Shown: positions 18,982 to 29,887 of the stretch, in pieces
Position numbering within the stretch: the first letter of the stretch is position 1
Layout: each line of letters starts with the position of its first letter
Source: Symbiodinium natans
Lineage: Eukaryota > Sar > Dinophyceae > Suessiales > Symbiodiniaceae
Direction: 5' to 3'
Length of the DNA stretch: 64,000 nucleotides
Assembly (NCBI GenBank): GCA_905221605.1
Contig: CAJNDS010000113.1
Span: forward strand, 1,172,082 to 1,236,081
Program-made: the position numbers and the translations under genes
The notes under the pieces: model-generated
Told to the model about the DNA's origin: nothing
The model's database searches: none
The model's input: only the letters and a program-made list of their open reading frames with translations

Positions 18982-19053
18982 GCGACTTGGCTGTGGCATC
19001 TTTCGGAGAAAGGACCAACCCATGGCTCGCCTTTCCTTCGCCCTTTCAGCCAT
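18982..19053 (-). CDS. Basic helical exon
   Basis: Reads AERAKERRAMGWSFLRKM after an ATG at 19053 that directly follows a telomere array. It could be an internal exon or a start. GT donor AGTCGC/GTAGCC. Confidence 0.45.
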
Positions 19054-19374
19054 AGGGTTTAGGGTTTAGGGTTTAGGGTTTCGGGTTTAGGGTTTACGGT
19101 TTAGGGCCATGCTCGTCTTTCACAAAGGCCATAAGGATGACTTGATGCAATCAGCAAGGAAACCATCGGAAGAATAGTAATGATAGCATTCATAGACAAG
19201 CTTGTAATTACAGTGCTGATAGAAATAATGCTACAGGCAAAGCTAACCCTGAGCAGTTGTGATTTTTACTTCAGTACTAAAAGTAAATAGTCACAGTACC
19301 AATAGGACGAAGAGTGCGAAAAGTACGTGATACTGATACAAACAATCGTAATACTAGTAATAGCACTAGCAGTA

Positions 19375-19497
19375 CAGCAGCAGCAGCAGGAGGAGCAGGA
19401 GGAGCAGGAGTAGCAGTAGTAGCAGTAGTAGCAGTAGTAGCAGTAAGGAGCAGGAGGAGCAGGAGGAGCAGGAGGAGTAGCAGTAGTAGTAGTAGTA
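19375..19497. repeat. AGC/AGG/AGT trinucleotide repeat
   Basis: Mixed trinucleotide repeat, plus a telomere array at 19509-19555. The surrounding 19100-19370 holds nothing recognisable. Confidence 0.9.
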
Positions 19498-19561
19498 CCT
19501 AATCCAACAGGGTTTAGGGTTTGGGGCTTAGGGTTTAGGGTTTAGGGTTTAGGGCAACCGG

Positions 19562-19640
19562 CCCAAGCCAGCCAGGTGTGCTCAGCTCCCGGCATGACTG
19601 CAACATGATGCTCGTCTCAGCCGTCATCTTGACTCTTGTG
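19562..19640 (-). CDS. Probable exon
   Basis: Minus frame RVKMTAETSIMLQSCRELST between two telomere arrays, helical composition. Boundaries are approximate. Confidence 0.4.
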
Positions 19641-19716
19641 TTTAGGGTTTAGGGCTAGGGTTTAGGGTTTAGGGTTTAGGGTTTAGGGTTTAGGGTTTAG
19701 GGTTTAGGGTTTAGAG
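19641..19716. repeat. TTTAGGG array
   Basis: About ten units, immediately followed by a family-B MITE (19718-19820). Confidence 0.97.
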
Positions 19717-19717
19717 T

Positions 19718-19820
19718 TGGGATGTTCCCCCTTACACTAAGAGTCCTTAATGGGGATTAAAAATCGGGGGTACTGTAATCCTTATTAAGGACTCTTAGTG
19801 TCAGGGGGGGAACATCCCAA
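19718..19820. mobile_element. MITE-like family B, copy 3
   Basis: Inverted ends TTGGGATGTTCCCCCTTA and complement, perfect over 15 or more bases. Confidence 0.85.
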
Positions 19821-19940
19821 GTCATGATGTGAGACTCGTGTCACAGCAAACGCCCTCCTCTCCACTGAGAGCCCGACCGCTTGTGGCAGGTGCCTGCGCA
19901 ATCAATGCAGTCGCGCCCTCTGAAAGCAGTGTCCAAGCCC

Positions 19941-19941
<1 letters not shown>

Positions 19942-19996
<55 letters not shown>
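19942..19996. repeat. (GAT)n microsatellite
   Basis: About 18 GAT units. The flanking sequence 19830-20170 is open in both directions but no family is recognised. Confidence 0.95.
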
Positions 19997-20339
19997 TTTA
20001 GAAAATCTCTGAAGAACGCTATTTTCGGCAGACATATTGCTCTCGATGTGAGTGTAATCTTAAAAACTCTCAGATCAATGCAAGCGATACATTCTGGTGC
20101 CAATACCAGGATGGCCCTCAACAGCCCTCTGAAAAAGATCCTGAACAATAAGGGAAAACATAACATGTCTCAAGAGCCCTAAACCCTAAACCCTAAACCC
20201 TAAACCCTAAACCCTAAACCCTCAACCCCAGAATATTCGCGTCTCCATTCTTTATCGTTGCAGCCCGCAGTGTGGCCTCGAGCTGCGGCTTCCCGGCTCG
20301 CCTGGAACATGACTGATACCGAGTACTCTAAATAGTCAT

Positions 20340-20720
20340 TGTAGAGGTGTGTATGTATATATATATATATGTATATATTTATTTATATTTATATATGTAT
20401 ATTTATATATGTATATTTATATTTATATTTATATTCATATTTATATTTATATTCATATGCATATTCATATTTATACCTATATTTATATGTCTATTTATAT
20501 TTATATTCATATTCATATTCATATTTATATATATATTTAGTATATATGGATATTTATATTTATACTTCTATTCATTTCTCTAAATGAGAATGTATATATA
20601 TATATATTAATATTATTACTATTCTTACTCTTATTCTTCTTCTTATTACTATTTCATTCTACTAGTATGTGTCGACACCTATACATCTAAATATATCCTC
20701 TTTCACAAATAACAAAATGT
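20340..20720. repeat. AT-rich TATA/TTTATA repeats
   Basis: Low-complexity sequence read as Tyr/Ile/Phe on the plus strand. No gene. Confidence 0.95.
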
Positions 20721-20844
20721 ATGTACATATGTAGTTGATTGATGTAAACGTCCACCAAGCACTGCTAAGCACCAAGCTGCCGAAGAAGGGGCGCCTGGAT
20801 TCCGCAAACGCTTGAAGACCCACTCGAGCGCATGGCGCGTCGTT

Positions 20845-20925
20845 AGGGTTTAGGGTTTAGGGTTTAGGGTTTAGGGTTTAGGGTTTAGGGTTTAGGGTTT
20901 AGGGTTTAGGGTTTAGGGTTTAGGG
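20845..20925. repeat. TTTAGGG array
   Basis: About 11 uninterrupted units; among the longest perfect arrays here. Confidence 0.97.
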
Positions 20926-21019
20926 GTCTGGGCAAGGAGCCTTGAACGCGTTGCCCACACGCCGCTTTGCCTTGTGCTGACCTGACGTGCAAGAGCACGC
21001 ATGCTTGCGTGCAAAGGGG

Positions 21020-21130
21020 CCAGCCCATTGAGTCAGATAATTGAGCTCCTCACGAACTTGAACCTGCATCTGGTTGTACCTCTGCAATACCTGGAGCTCC
21101 AACATGGGTCGAACAACGTTGCAGCCTTCC
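21020..21130 (-). CDS. Coiled-coil exon
   Basis: Reads LELQVLQRYNQMQVQVREEL, clear coiled coil. Adjacent minus-strand frames at 21150-21230 (TLRDLGLKVFEAHRE) and 21255-21300 (LKRQAVAKW) look like further small exons. Boundaries approximate. Confidence 0.5.
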
Positions 21131-21423
21131 ACAAGAGGACACGTGCGGCTATGCCTCCTGGTGCGCACTCTCGATGGGCTTCAAAGACCTTAAGGCCCAA
21201 ATCGCGTAACGTGCTCGATGGTGTAGTCATTTGTTTACTTTGCGCTGGGGTACTGCGCGCTGCTCCATTTTGCCACGGCCTGGCGCTTCAGCTTAGCTGC
21301 TTAGCCCGCACCCGACGCGCATCAGAGAGTCACACAATACATTATAATATATATATATATACAAACAAAGCAATATAATGTGATGTTATATCGTAGCATT
21401 AAAATGTGATAGAATATAGTACC

Positions 21424-21600
21424 ATGTGGTGCGAGCCTCTTTGGACTCGATTTCACGACGGCAGTTGGCCAACGCCAGCGTCTGCAGCACATTGCGTCTT
21501 TATCGGTGCAATGCCATAATGCCATGTGATACAGCATCTTCCCAGCTTGCCAGCTTGCGCTGGTGCTCCGCTCGCTGTCGATGCGCAGCGCGGAATCTGA
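21424..21600 (-). CDS. Two coiled-coil exons
   Basis: Minus frames AAHRQRAEHQRKLASWEDAV (21530-21600) and QTLALANCRREIESKEARTT (21424-21490) are coil-like and in different frames, so a short intron separates them. Splice sites not fixed. Confidence 0.45.
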
Positions 21601-21654
21601 TGGATAATGCCGGAAGCCGCAGGACAGAAGGTATAAAAAGCTACTGAGGACTGG

Positions 21655-21780
21655 GCTCGGATTCCATCTCACCTCGTGGTATGCAGGGTGTCGGGTGCTT
21701 CGCCGCACAAGCTCGTGTGATCCGCTGTAGGAGTCCAGCTCACTTTTTGCTGCCAGACTTGCTTCTCCGCGCACTTCCTG
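21655..21780 (-). CDS. Helical exon
   Basis: Reads EVRGEASLAAKSELDSYSGS, after the sequence CAGGAAGTGCGCGG that may hold the acceptor. No domain recognised. Confidence 0.45.
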
Positions 21781-21824
21781 AGTCAGGGTTTTAGGGTTTT
21801 AGGGTTTAGGGGGGTTTTCTCTTG

Positions 21825-22010
21825 CTCATGATGAACCCACGAACAGCAAGAGGACAGTCGACAGCAACTTTCACAAAAGCTTCAGTTGCATCAGGCACAA
21901 CTCCGCCAAAGGCACTCCTCCCAGGCAGTGTGCATCTCTTCAGGTCCTGCTCGCCTGCTGTCTTTCTTGCGTGTCTTGGCATCTTGTCATGGAGGCCTAT
22001 GGCTTCGCTC
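21825..22010 (-). CDS. Probable exon, globular composition
   Basis: Reads PDATEAFVKVAVDCPLAVRG and a preceding RCTLPGRSAFGGVV, unlike the coils around it. No family recognised. The family-D-like inverted repeat (22020-22150) lies upstream. Confidence 0.4.
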
Positions 22011-22019
22011 TGCATTGTC

Positions 22020-22150
22020 TTACTGGCTCTTATTCGGGAATCAGGGATTTTAGGTACCTTCTATGCCCCCTCGTGAGCCCCCGATATAACTCTTTCAAAA
22101 CTACCGAAAAAAGGGACCCGGAATCCCCTAACTCCCTGATAAGAGCCAGC
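22020..22150. mobile_element. Diverged MITE-like element (family D variant)
   Basis: Ends CTGGCTCTTATTCGGGAATC and its complement near 22128-22150. Resembles family D (TGGTTCTTAGTAGGGAATGA). Confidence 0.6.
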
Positions 22151-22329
22151 AAGTTGTGCGGATGCACGAATCTCGGATGCGGGCTGGATGGCCACTTCTA
22201 AGATCTGAGGCGAGTCCACAGCTCATCACTCTAAGGGTAGTTCCATGGTCCCTTCATAGGGGGCCCTTAAAGGAGAGGGGGGGGGGGGGGGGCCTTCGTA
22301 AGGGGCCGTGTATCCTAGGATTCACAGCA

Positions 22330-22436
22330 CATTTAGCTGAACTGTGCCTGCAGCTCTTGCTCCAGGTTCGGGATCGCGGCTTCCTGTTCACGAGCTCTCT
22401 TTCGTTTTTTCAGAGGCCGCTGGGAGCTCATCACTT
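22330..22436 (-). CDS. Basic coiled-coil exon
   Basis: Reads SSQRPLKKRKRAREQEAAIP then NLEQELQAQFS, a basic stretch that could be a nuclear localisation signal, followed by coil. It abuts the family-A MITE at 22438, which would then form the upstream intron. Confidence 0.5.
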
Positions 22437-22437
22437 A

Positions 22438-22527
22438 CCCAGAGGGTCCAGTTGTAGTACTACTGTGGAATTAGGTACCCCAAAGCTCTATTCAGTATGG
22501 TTTTTTTCCCCAAACGGACCCTCTGGG
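22438..22527. mobile_element. MITE-like family A, copy 2 (internally shortened)
   Basis: Left end matches the other copies; the right arm lacks about 20 bases before CGGACCCTCTGGG. Confidence 0.75.
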
Positions 22528-22682
22528 TTACATCTCATGAGAAGCCGTGGGTCCTGCTCCTGGTGCACCTGGCATCACACCAGAACCAGCGTGTATAACA
22601 TACTTATTTCTTTATTTATTTGTTGACTTATTTATGTATATATTGTAATATCTGATCTATTGTGCACAGCATGCTCCATACT

Positions 22683-22755
22683 GAATACTATATATACTAC
22701 ATATACTACATATACTACATATACTACATATACTACATATACTACATATACTACA
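22683..22755. repeat. 9-bp tandem repeat (ACTACATAT)
   Basis: About seven exact copies of a 9-base unit in intron sequence. Confidence 0.9.
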
Positions 22756-22804
22756 CAATATACATATATACATATATAATAGTATCAATCAATCGCGTCT
22801 TTCA

Positions 22805-22905
22805 GTCAGGGCCGCTTGCCTGCTGGAGCCGGGAGCGCCTTCGCTGCAGCTTTTCTTCCAGCACCTTCCCCAAGCCCCATGCCCGGCGGCGCTCTAAACT
22901 GGCTG
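22805..22905 (-). CDS. Coiled-coil exon
   Basis: Reads LERRRAWGLGKVLEEKLQRR then RSRLQQAS before a TGA. Arg-rich helix. Confidence 0.55.
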
Positions 22906-23139
22906 GTTCAGGGTTGAGGATTTAGGGTTTGGGGTTTAGGGTTTAGGGTTTGGGGTTTAGGGTTGTTCTTAGTAGGAGAATGAGGGAATGAGGTACCCTA
23001 TAATGCCTCTATAGGGCCCTCATTCCATCATTCCACACTGTCACTTGGACGGGCTATGATTTGGGCTACCCGGAAAGGGCTCTAATCTAGAAACCCTAAA
23101 CCCAAAACCCAAAACCCTGAACCCACACGTGACTCATGC

Positions 23140-23225
23140 GCGCTCATGCCACGTCAACGACATCGACGAGTCACGCCGGGGGCCTGGTGCTCCGCTGCAA
23201 GCTCCCTGAGTGGTGCGAGCGCGAG
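23140..23225 (-). CDS. Probable exon
   Basis: Reads LALAPLRELAAEHQAPGVTR. Short, helical; boundaries unresolved. Confidence 0.35.
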
Positions 23226-23313
23226 CATGTAAAGACACATGAATTATCACGTAAATGTGTCTTTAGGGTTCAGGGTTTCGACTCTCACACTGGCGCACGC
23301 GCTGGCAAGGCTC

Positions 23314-23432
23314 AGGTTTAGGGTTTAGGGTTTAGGGTTTAGGGTTTAGGGTTTAGGGTTTAGGGTTTAGGGTTTAGGGTTTAGGGTTTAGGGTTTAGGG
23401 TTTCGGGTATCGGGTTTAGGGTATCGGGTTTA
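23314..23432. repeat. Long TTTAGGG array
   Basis: About 17 units, the last few degenerate (TTTCGGG, TATCGGG). Confidence 0.97.
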
Positions 23433-23479
23433 TACAAGCACACAAAAGGCATGTAAGGCGAAAGGCGGAATTTTCAAGC

Positions 23480-23660
23480 AGAAAGAAAAGGCATGTGCTT
23501 GGTGGAAAGAGGTTCAGCTCTTGCTTTTTCAGGTGCGGCAGTCAGCTGCGCTTGGGTCTCTGAAGGGGTCTGACATGAACGGCCCTTTGGCACATATGCC
23601 TCTGTTTCGGTTGGGGAGTCAAGTTGGCTTCGGCACCGTTCCCAACGAACTTGAAAGATA
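23480..23660 (-). CDS. Probable exon
   Basis: Reads VRWERCRSQLDSPTETEAYV continuing to TQAQLTAAPEKARAEPLS. Coding-like composition, no domain. A family-E MITE (23752-23842) lies upstream. Confidence 0.4.
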
Positions 23661-23751
23661 ATGACAGGAGTGACAGGACAGACACAGTCACCTCGCTCCA
23701 GAATTAGAGAGGAGGGCTCCGATCTGTGGTGGTGCTGCTTGTAAATAATGC

Positions 23752-23842
23752 TTGGTCGCCCAGAAACCATATTATAATATTTAATATAGGGGAACCAAGA
23801 ACCAAAAAAAGGGGAAAAGGGTACCACTGGGCTGCCAAGAAT
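23752..23842. mobile_element. MITE-like family E, shortened copy
   Basis: Ends CTTGGTCGCCCAG and GGTACCACTGGGCTGCCAAG; the same ends occur at 35666-35790 and 48267-48389, and a half copy near 14199-14262. Confidence 0.7.
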
Positions 23843-23939
23843 GAGACGTGCAGTGAGCCACAAGGCCAGCATTCCGGGCCAGGGGCCAAAGCTCCACTGC
23901 AATTATGGTCAGCAGTGTCTCATAAGTTTATTGCGTTGA

Positions 23940-24640
23940 GAGGTTCCTGCGCTTGCGCAAGGCCGTTTTCAAAACAGTGGCTGATATCCGCCGGCGAAAC
24001 TTCAAGAATGTGATCTTGTAGGCATGCGTTTCAATTGCCATGCTGCTACAAGCGCCGCTTTCTGCGAGTGAAACTTGTACTGTGACAGCATCTGACAAGG
24101 CGCCACGTTGGACTCGCGGTTTGAGAAACTCTGCACTCACGACGCCGGCGTGGGACAGCTCGGCATGGGCTTCAACGCGTCATTCCACATGCTGTGGGAC
24201 CCCACATCACCGCAGGTCTTACTGGAGGCAACCCGAAACGCCCCGATGCCCATTCTGTCCGCCAATCAGGGGGCGTCAAACTGCACTGCGGCCCCTGTCC
24301 AAGAGCCTTTGGCTCCAAACAGCTCGGATATGTTGCCATTCCCGCTTGCGCAAGCGTAGCACTAGAAACTGCTGACGCAGGAGGTTGCGGGCCCGGGCCC
24401 AATCAACGAGATGTGAAAATCCGGTGAGAAAAGCACCTCTCTGCAGAGCTTCTCCATAAATACACATGGAACGGAAGCGCTCGTTGAAAATCGTCGGAAC
24501 CATGACAGCATCGAAGCGCGCTTACATGCTTTGACAGGGAAGTTGAAGCTCTTGGCGACATGAGAAGAACGCCGGCTCAGTAGCTGCTGGACAGGATGAC
24601 TCAGTATACAGGCCGCTTCGCGCGCCCAAGCCTGCACATG
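23940..24640 (-). CDS. Unresolved coding-like region
   Basis: Several overlapping frames look coding on both strands. Minus: AIETHAYKITFLKFRRRISA (about 23945-24030) and PTIFNERFRSMCIYGEALQR (about 24420-24500). Plus, 24108-24359: GMGFNASFHMLWDPTSPQVL, which faintly resembles the C-terminal part of Mss51-like/MYND-associated proteins. I cannot decide the strand or exon limits. Confidence 0.3.
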
Positions 24641-25177
24641 TCAATCAGTTCAATTGACAGGCGGAAGGAAGCTGAACTGTGTGCCTGGATGGCTTTGCCG
24701 CAACATGGCTCTGAAACTGCTCAGCAGCAATGTTGAGTCTGCAAGTGTCTCACACGGGTTTGACATTCGTACATCAGCTGTTCAACTTCTTGATTTGCTG
24801 GGGATAGTACGCACATCCTGCACAACCAGCAAGAACAAAAGCAAAGCTAATGCCCGGCGATGCTCCTGGCACTTGGAGGTATCGATGTGGCTGTGGCTGT
24901 ACTTGCACCTGCCAGGTATGGTACTAACTATCTGGCAGTGGCTGCAACATGTCTAAACCCCTATAAACCCCTAAACCCTAAACCCTAAGCTTTGCCTAAC
25001 TGTGCGCCCAAAGTATCTGGCTCTCTCCCTGTCTGCATTCAAGCCGCTGCTTCGTCGGCGGGGCATCAGCCAGGCAAGTCCCACCTGGAGCTCTTTGGCA
25101 GGGTTTTACAAGGTTTAGGGTTTAGGGTTAAGGGTTTACAAGGGTTTAGGGTCTTTTGATGCTCAAACCTTGCTGGT

Positions 25178-25281
25178 TCTAGTAGGGAACGGGGGAATGA
25201 GGTACCCGATAATTATCCCTTAGAGGGTATATGTAAGGGGATATAAGGTACCTCATTCCCTCATTCCCTACTAAGAACCAG
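25178..25281. mobile_element. MITE-like family D
   Basis: TGGTTCTAGTAGGGAACGGG with complement ending ACTAAGAACCAGG. A second full copy is at 46616-46711 and a partial one at 22968-23037. Confidence 0.8.
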
Positions 25282-25799
25282 GGGGAAAAGGGGAGAAAAG
25301 GTGGGCCGAACGCAAGCAGGACCCTTCCCCTGCAGCCGCGTCACATCGCCAATCCTGGGTTGATCACAGCGAAATGGAGGTCCAGGCCTACTTATAAAAG
25401 TGAGGTCTTTTACGTACACTAAACAAGGCTATCACGAGTTAGAACTAGAGTTACCCTACCTACAACCCTGCTAAGAAGTACGCAGGAACCTCCCAGTCAG
25501 CTTAGGTACATTGACAGGAAACCACCTTGAAGCAGTTTGCATGCTTGGCAAGGCCGCTTTACGTCATGGCGCGAAAAGGGGCAGCAGCCTAAACCCTAAA
25601 CCCTGAACCCTATAACACTAAGAGACACACAGGATGCCGTCAGGCGGCTGGGCCCCGTCGCCAACACGGGTTGCGCCGCACGGCTGCCGCTGTGCAGCTG
25701 CATGTACAGCCTGGGGTTTAGGGTTTAGGGTTCAGGGTTTAGGGTTTAGGGTTTAGGGTTGACACATTCGAGACGCTGTGGGGTCTGGAGTGGTTTTAT

Positions 25800-26275
25800 A
25801 CCTTAGGGTTTACAGGGTTTCTTTGTAGGTTTATACAAGGGTTTTATGGCGGAATAGGGCTTAAAGGGTTTATAGGGCCTGCAGGGTTTATAAGTTTTAC
25901 AGGGTTTACAGGGTTTTCTAGAGTTTGGGGTTTATAGTGGTTTAAGGGGTTTATAGGGTCAATAGGGTTTATAGGGTTCACATCTTACAAGGTTTGGAGG
26001 GCGTATAGGGTTTACAAGGTTTATAGGGTCTATAAGGTTTATAGGGATATAGGGTCTATAAGGTTTATAGGGTCTATAAGGTTTATAGGGTCTATAAGGT
26101 TTATAGGGTCTACAAGGTTTATAGGGTCTATAAGGTTTACAGGGTCTACAAGGTTTATAGGGTCTATAAGGTTTATAGGGATATAGGGTTTAGGGTTTTA
26201 TGGGGTTTTAGGGTTCACAGGGTTTGCAGGGTTTATAGGGCTCGGGGGGCAACTCTCGAGTGTCAGGCACTTCAA
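25800..26275. repeat. Degenerate telomere-like minisatellite
   Basis: Units such as TTTATAGGG and a regular 19-base unit (AGGTTTATAGGGTCTATA, about nine copies at 26020-26190) appear derived from TTTAGGG. No coding sequence. 25300-25790 holds only short open stretches and small telomere arrays. Confidence 0.9.
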
Positions 26276-26296
26276 GCAGAGAGATCCCGTGACTCA

Positions 26297-26379
26297 CCTA
26301 AACCCTAAACATCCCTAAACCCTAAACCCTAAACCCTAAACCCTAAACCCTAAACCCTAAACCCTAAACCCTAAACCCC
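26297..26379. repeat. CCCTAAA array
   Basis: About 11 units after a one-unit break. Confidence 0.97.
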
Positions 26380-26384
26380 TGCAC

Positions 26385-26455
26385 CTGCAGCGCTCTTTGC
26401 CGTGCCAGCTGATCAATGGGGATGGGGACACCGCTGCTTCCAGGGCGAGGCGGCC
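26385..26455 (-). CDS. Probable exon
   Basis: Minus frame GVPIPIDQLARQRALQVQ; short and helical. 26530-26790 also has open frames on both strands (minus NTEAKGQQVQRPILVG) without recognised domains. Confidence 0.3.
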
Positions 26456-26944
26456 TGTAACATTTTGTTCGTTTCGACTCTCGTGCTAGCACACTCGCAG
26501 GCAAGGCAGGGGGCTGAGGGTTCAGGCCGTGATCCCTAGACCCTGAACCCTAAACCCTAAACACTCTGAGTACCACAAGCACATGAAACAAAGCACATCT
26601 GGTGACAAACGGCCCACCAAGATTGGCCTTTGTACCTGCTGTCCTTTTGCTTCGGTGTTCGGACGGGGTGCACGGTTTGATCCTTTGGGCAGATTTGGGC
26701 AGCCATCTCGATCATGAACGAGCACGAACACATGCTGATGAAGGCTGCTGAAAGGTTCAGCCCCTCCCCCCGCGATCTGAAGAGCAGCTGACTTTAATGG
26801 CCCTAAACCCTCTAAACCCTATAAAAGCCTAGAAACCCCTATAAAGCCCCAAAATCCTTATAAGAACCCCATAAACCCTATAACCCTATAAACCCTGTAC
26901 ACCCTCACCCGACAACCCCAAAACCCTACCAACTTCCTGGTTCG

Positions 26945-27060
26945 ATGACGCGCCTGGCTTCTTGGGCTTGTCCTTGTCTTGCGGGCGTTGCACGTCCAGT
27001 AGCCTCGCGCACTTGCACCAAGCCGGAAGACTGCTGCAAGCAAGCCTTTTCTTTCTGAAA
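26945..27060 (-). CDS. Probable exon
   Basis: Reads LLDVQRPQDKDKPKKPGASS, preceded by Cys-containing ACSSLPAWCKCAR. No family recognised. 27070-27265 is an AT microsatellite. Confidence 0.35.
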
Positions 27061-27604
27061 CATGAAATATGCAATTTCACATAAAAAACCTCATAACATA
27101 CTATATTTACAAATACATATGTGCGTATGTATGTATATATAATCCGCATAAAATATACATATATATATATATACATATGTGTGTGTGCATGTATGTATAT
27201 GTATATATATATACATTCATATATATATATATACAGATAGATAGTGATATATATATATATATATATTATTGGCGAGCTGCTTCAAGCAAGATGTCGCTTA
27301 AGAGCAGTGGGACCAAGCGGCCTCCACGGACCGGCCCCGGGTCGCTTTCGCGCGCTGGCTCAAGGCCTGTTTAGGGTTTAGGGTTTAGGGTTTAGGGTTT
27401 GGGGTTTAGGGTTTAGGGTTTGGGTTTAGGGACTTCCAGCTGCAGACACCCCCAACCGGAGCAACCCCTGGGAAACACCACAGGGCTTATAGGGTTTTAC
27501 AGGGCTTATCGGTTTTCAGAGGGTTTGCAGGGGTTTATGGGGCTTATAGGCTTTTACAGGGTTTAGGATAGGGTTCATAGGGTTTTGTAGGGTTTAGGGT
27601 TCTG

Positions 27605-27670
27605 CGCTCACAACGCCGGCCTGCCAGACTGCATCCTCGGCCACAGCTTTTGCAACATGCGATGCTGTCG
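27605..27670 (-). CDS. Helical exon
   Basis: Reads TASHVAKAVAEDAVWQAGVV. Lies directly beside a family-B MITE (27670-27837), which would sit in the upstream intron. Confidence 0.5.
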
Positions 27671-27837
27671 GGATGTTCCCTCCTTATACTAAGAGTCCTC
27701 AGTAGGGATTTTCATAGGGGGGGGGGGGGGGGGGATACTATACTCCCTCTTAAGGACCGACAGTCCTCAGTAGGGCTTTTCATAGAGGGTTACTAGAATA
27801 CCCTATTAAGGACTCTTAGTATAAGGGGGAACATCCA
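27670..27837. mobile_element. MITE-like family B, nested/duplicated copy
   Basis: Outer ends as in other copies, but the inner part (AAGAGTCCTCAGTAGGGATT and relatives) is present twice, with a 16-base G run. Looks like a copy duplicated within itself. Confidence 0.75.
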
Positions 27838-27884
27838 AAGGATGCTGTCAGGTGTGGGAGATGTCGTGCTCTTGGCCATGTCAA

Positions 27885-27997
27885 GAGCGGAAAAATTAAA
27901 CGGCCTCCCATAAACGCAGCCGCGATTCCAGGTCCTGCCTTTGCAGCTCGGCATACGTTGGAATTTTCAGCATCTCCTGCGCTGGCACAGAAGCAAA
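27885..27997 (-). CDS. Coiled-coil exon
   Basis: Reads VPAQEMLKIPTYAELQRQDL then ESRLRLWEAV. Strong helical composition. Confidence 0.6.
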
Positions 27998-28021
27998 GTT
28001 AGGGCTTAGGGTTTAGGGTTC

Positions 28022-28165
28022 CGCTTCAGGAAGCATCTCATTCGCGATGCTCGCTTTGGCGGCGATGTCCTGTGCCAGCAACAGCCGCTCCTTTGAAGAC
28101 TCATATCTTCGCAACTGCCTGGCCCAGGCGAGAAGTTTGCACATGTGCCTGGTCATAGATTCGTC
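28022..28165 (-). CDS. Coiled-coil exon
   Basis: Reads MCKLLAWARQLRRYESSKER then LLLAQDIAAKASIANEML. One of the longer single-frame coil exons. Confidence 0.6.
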
Positions 28166-28244
28166 TGATGCAGGTGCTTATGTCCCCTTAATAGGGATTA
28201 TAACCGGGGTACTATAATCCCTATTAAGGACTGTTAGCATTGAT

Positions 28245-28385
28245 GCTGGTTACCATCTGCCGGTGGTGTTGACATCTGCACGGGCCTTTGAAAGCCATCG
28301 TTGGGGCAAACTGCGGGACGCCGCTGGGAAACGAACTGCAGCGCGTGCTCAAAAGAGAGGTTCCTTGCAGTGTTTGAAAGTAGTG
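28245..28385 (-). CDS. Probable exon
   Basis: Minus frame LSFEHALQFVSQRRPAVCPN continuing DGFQRPVQMSTPP; a partial family-B element lies upstream side (28168-28235). The plus strand is also partly open. Confidence 0.4.
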
Positions 28386-28487
28386 CATGCGTACCTGTAT
28401 ACACATATTGTAGATACATTTAGAATTAAGCAAATATAAATATAAACATATATATATATATATATACAGGTACAGATACAGATACAT

Positions 28488-28536
28488 ACACTACACTACA
28501 CTACACTACACTACACTACACTACACTACACCACAC
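28488..28536. repeat. 5-bp tandem repeat (ACACT)
   Basis: About nine copies of ACACT with one C variant. Confidence 0.9.
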
Positions 28537-28744
28537 TACATTACATAAAACAAATATGTAATGTACAAATACGCAACTTTTTGGAATTATATGTCATTCT
28601 ATGCAGGATGTGCAGCAAGGCGGACCGAGGCGCAAGTGGGCCATGAGGTAAGCGCATATCGAGGTAGAGCTTCTGGAAATCCCTCAAAGGGGGTCTTGGG
28701 GGTGCATTTAGGGTTTAGGGTCTCGGGCTTAGAGTTTAATTAGG

Positions 28745-28940
28745 GGGGGCTTCCATGTTGTTTTTGTAGAACACAACACATTTGACGGTTGCTCACACGC
28801 ACTGAGCCAGGGGCGTGTCTGAGTGTCTTTGCAAACAGGCAGAGTGCTGTGGGTCATTGGATGTACTTGTGAGTCACAAGTCACAGTGGATGAACCAGTG
28901 ACCAGGCGCCTGCTGCACAATGGACATACACGCAATGCCC
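28745..28940 (-). CDS. Cys-containing exon, hypothetical
   Basis: Open minus frame with CPLCSRRLVTGSSTVTC and later HPMTHSTLPVC; the paired Cys/His could suggest a zinc-binding module but spacing is not a known finger. 28950-30100 has open frames on both strands (29158-29391 minus, 29192-29479 plus) and telomere arrays but no recognised gene. Confidence 0.3.
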
Positions 28941-29887
28941 ACTATGTCGAGATGCTGAGATGAAGCGCACGATTCCTTAGTGCACGCGCGAGGGCTGTGG
29001 AAGATGAAGGACTGCTGAGGCCAGGTGCCGTCTGAATGGTGCCGGGACACGTGGAAAGTGGATGCCTGATGCGGAATGTCTCGGTCGAATTCAGCTCGTG
29101 ACCAAAAATCTGACGGTCATGCTGGAGTCATGGCGGATGCTGCGTACTCTGACTTAATTACCCATGTCTGTCCCAAGAGACTTTATCTGAGATGCCTCGA
29201 ACATTATGGAAACCACCAAGTCCTTCGGCTACTGAGTGCCGGATGCCAGATGAGTCAGATGAGCGACTCAAGTCGGCGGTAGGCACGTCTGGCAAATTCA
29301 CGTGCTCACCTTCAGGGGCGGGCAGGCACCAGCTTCTTAAGCTTCCGGATGCAGAAGCATGTTGCGGAATGCATGCCAGCGGACATGGCATCTCCCCGAA
29401 CTACTTGTTTCCCAAACCAGGGCCAGGCAAAACCCCCAGCCACTCACCCAACCACCTTACAACAAACCCTAAGCCCTAAACCCTAAACCCTAAGCCCTAA
29501 ACCCTAAGCCCTAAATCCCCCTGCATCTCAGCTGCACAAGGTGCTTAGAGTACTCGGTGCCGAGAAACGGGCTGCCAGGCGGATTCGCTGCGATGGAGTG
29601 GCAGGGCCCAGGGACAGCACACCTCTGAGCTTAGAGGGTTTAGGGTTTAGGGTTTAGGGTTTAGGGTTGCTTCCATGGAACATGAGGGCTCTGGGGTTTG
29701 GGGTAATTATGAGCACAACTGAAATCTGCAGAGTCTTTAAAAGGGTTTAAGGTGTAGTCCTTAACACGTAAACTGGCGGGCCCTCGTGTACTGTGTCCAG
29801 TGCACAGACAAGCCGCAGGTTATGTTGTTCCTGAGTGGCGCGGGACACTTGACGACCGACATGTTCTTTGCCAGAATGCACATAGAA

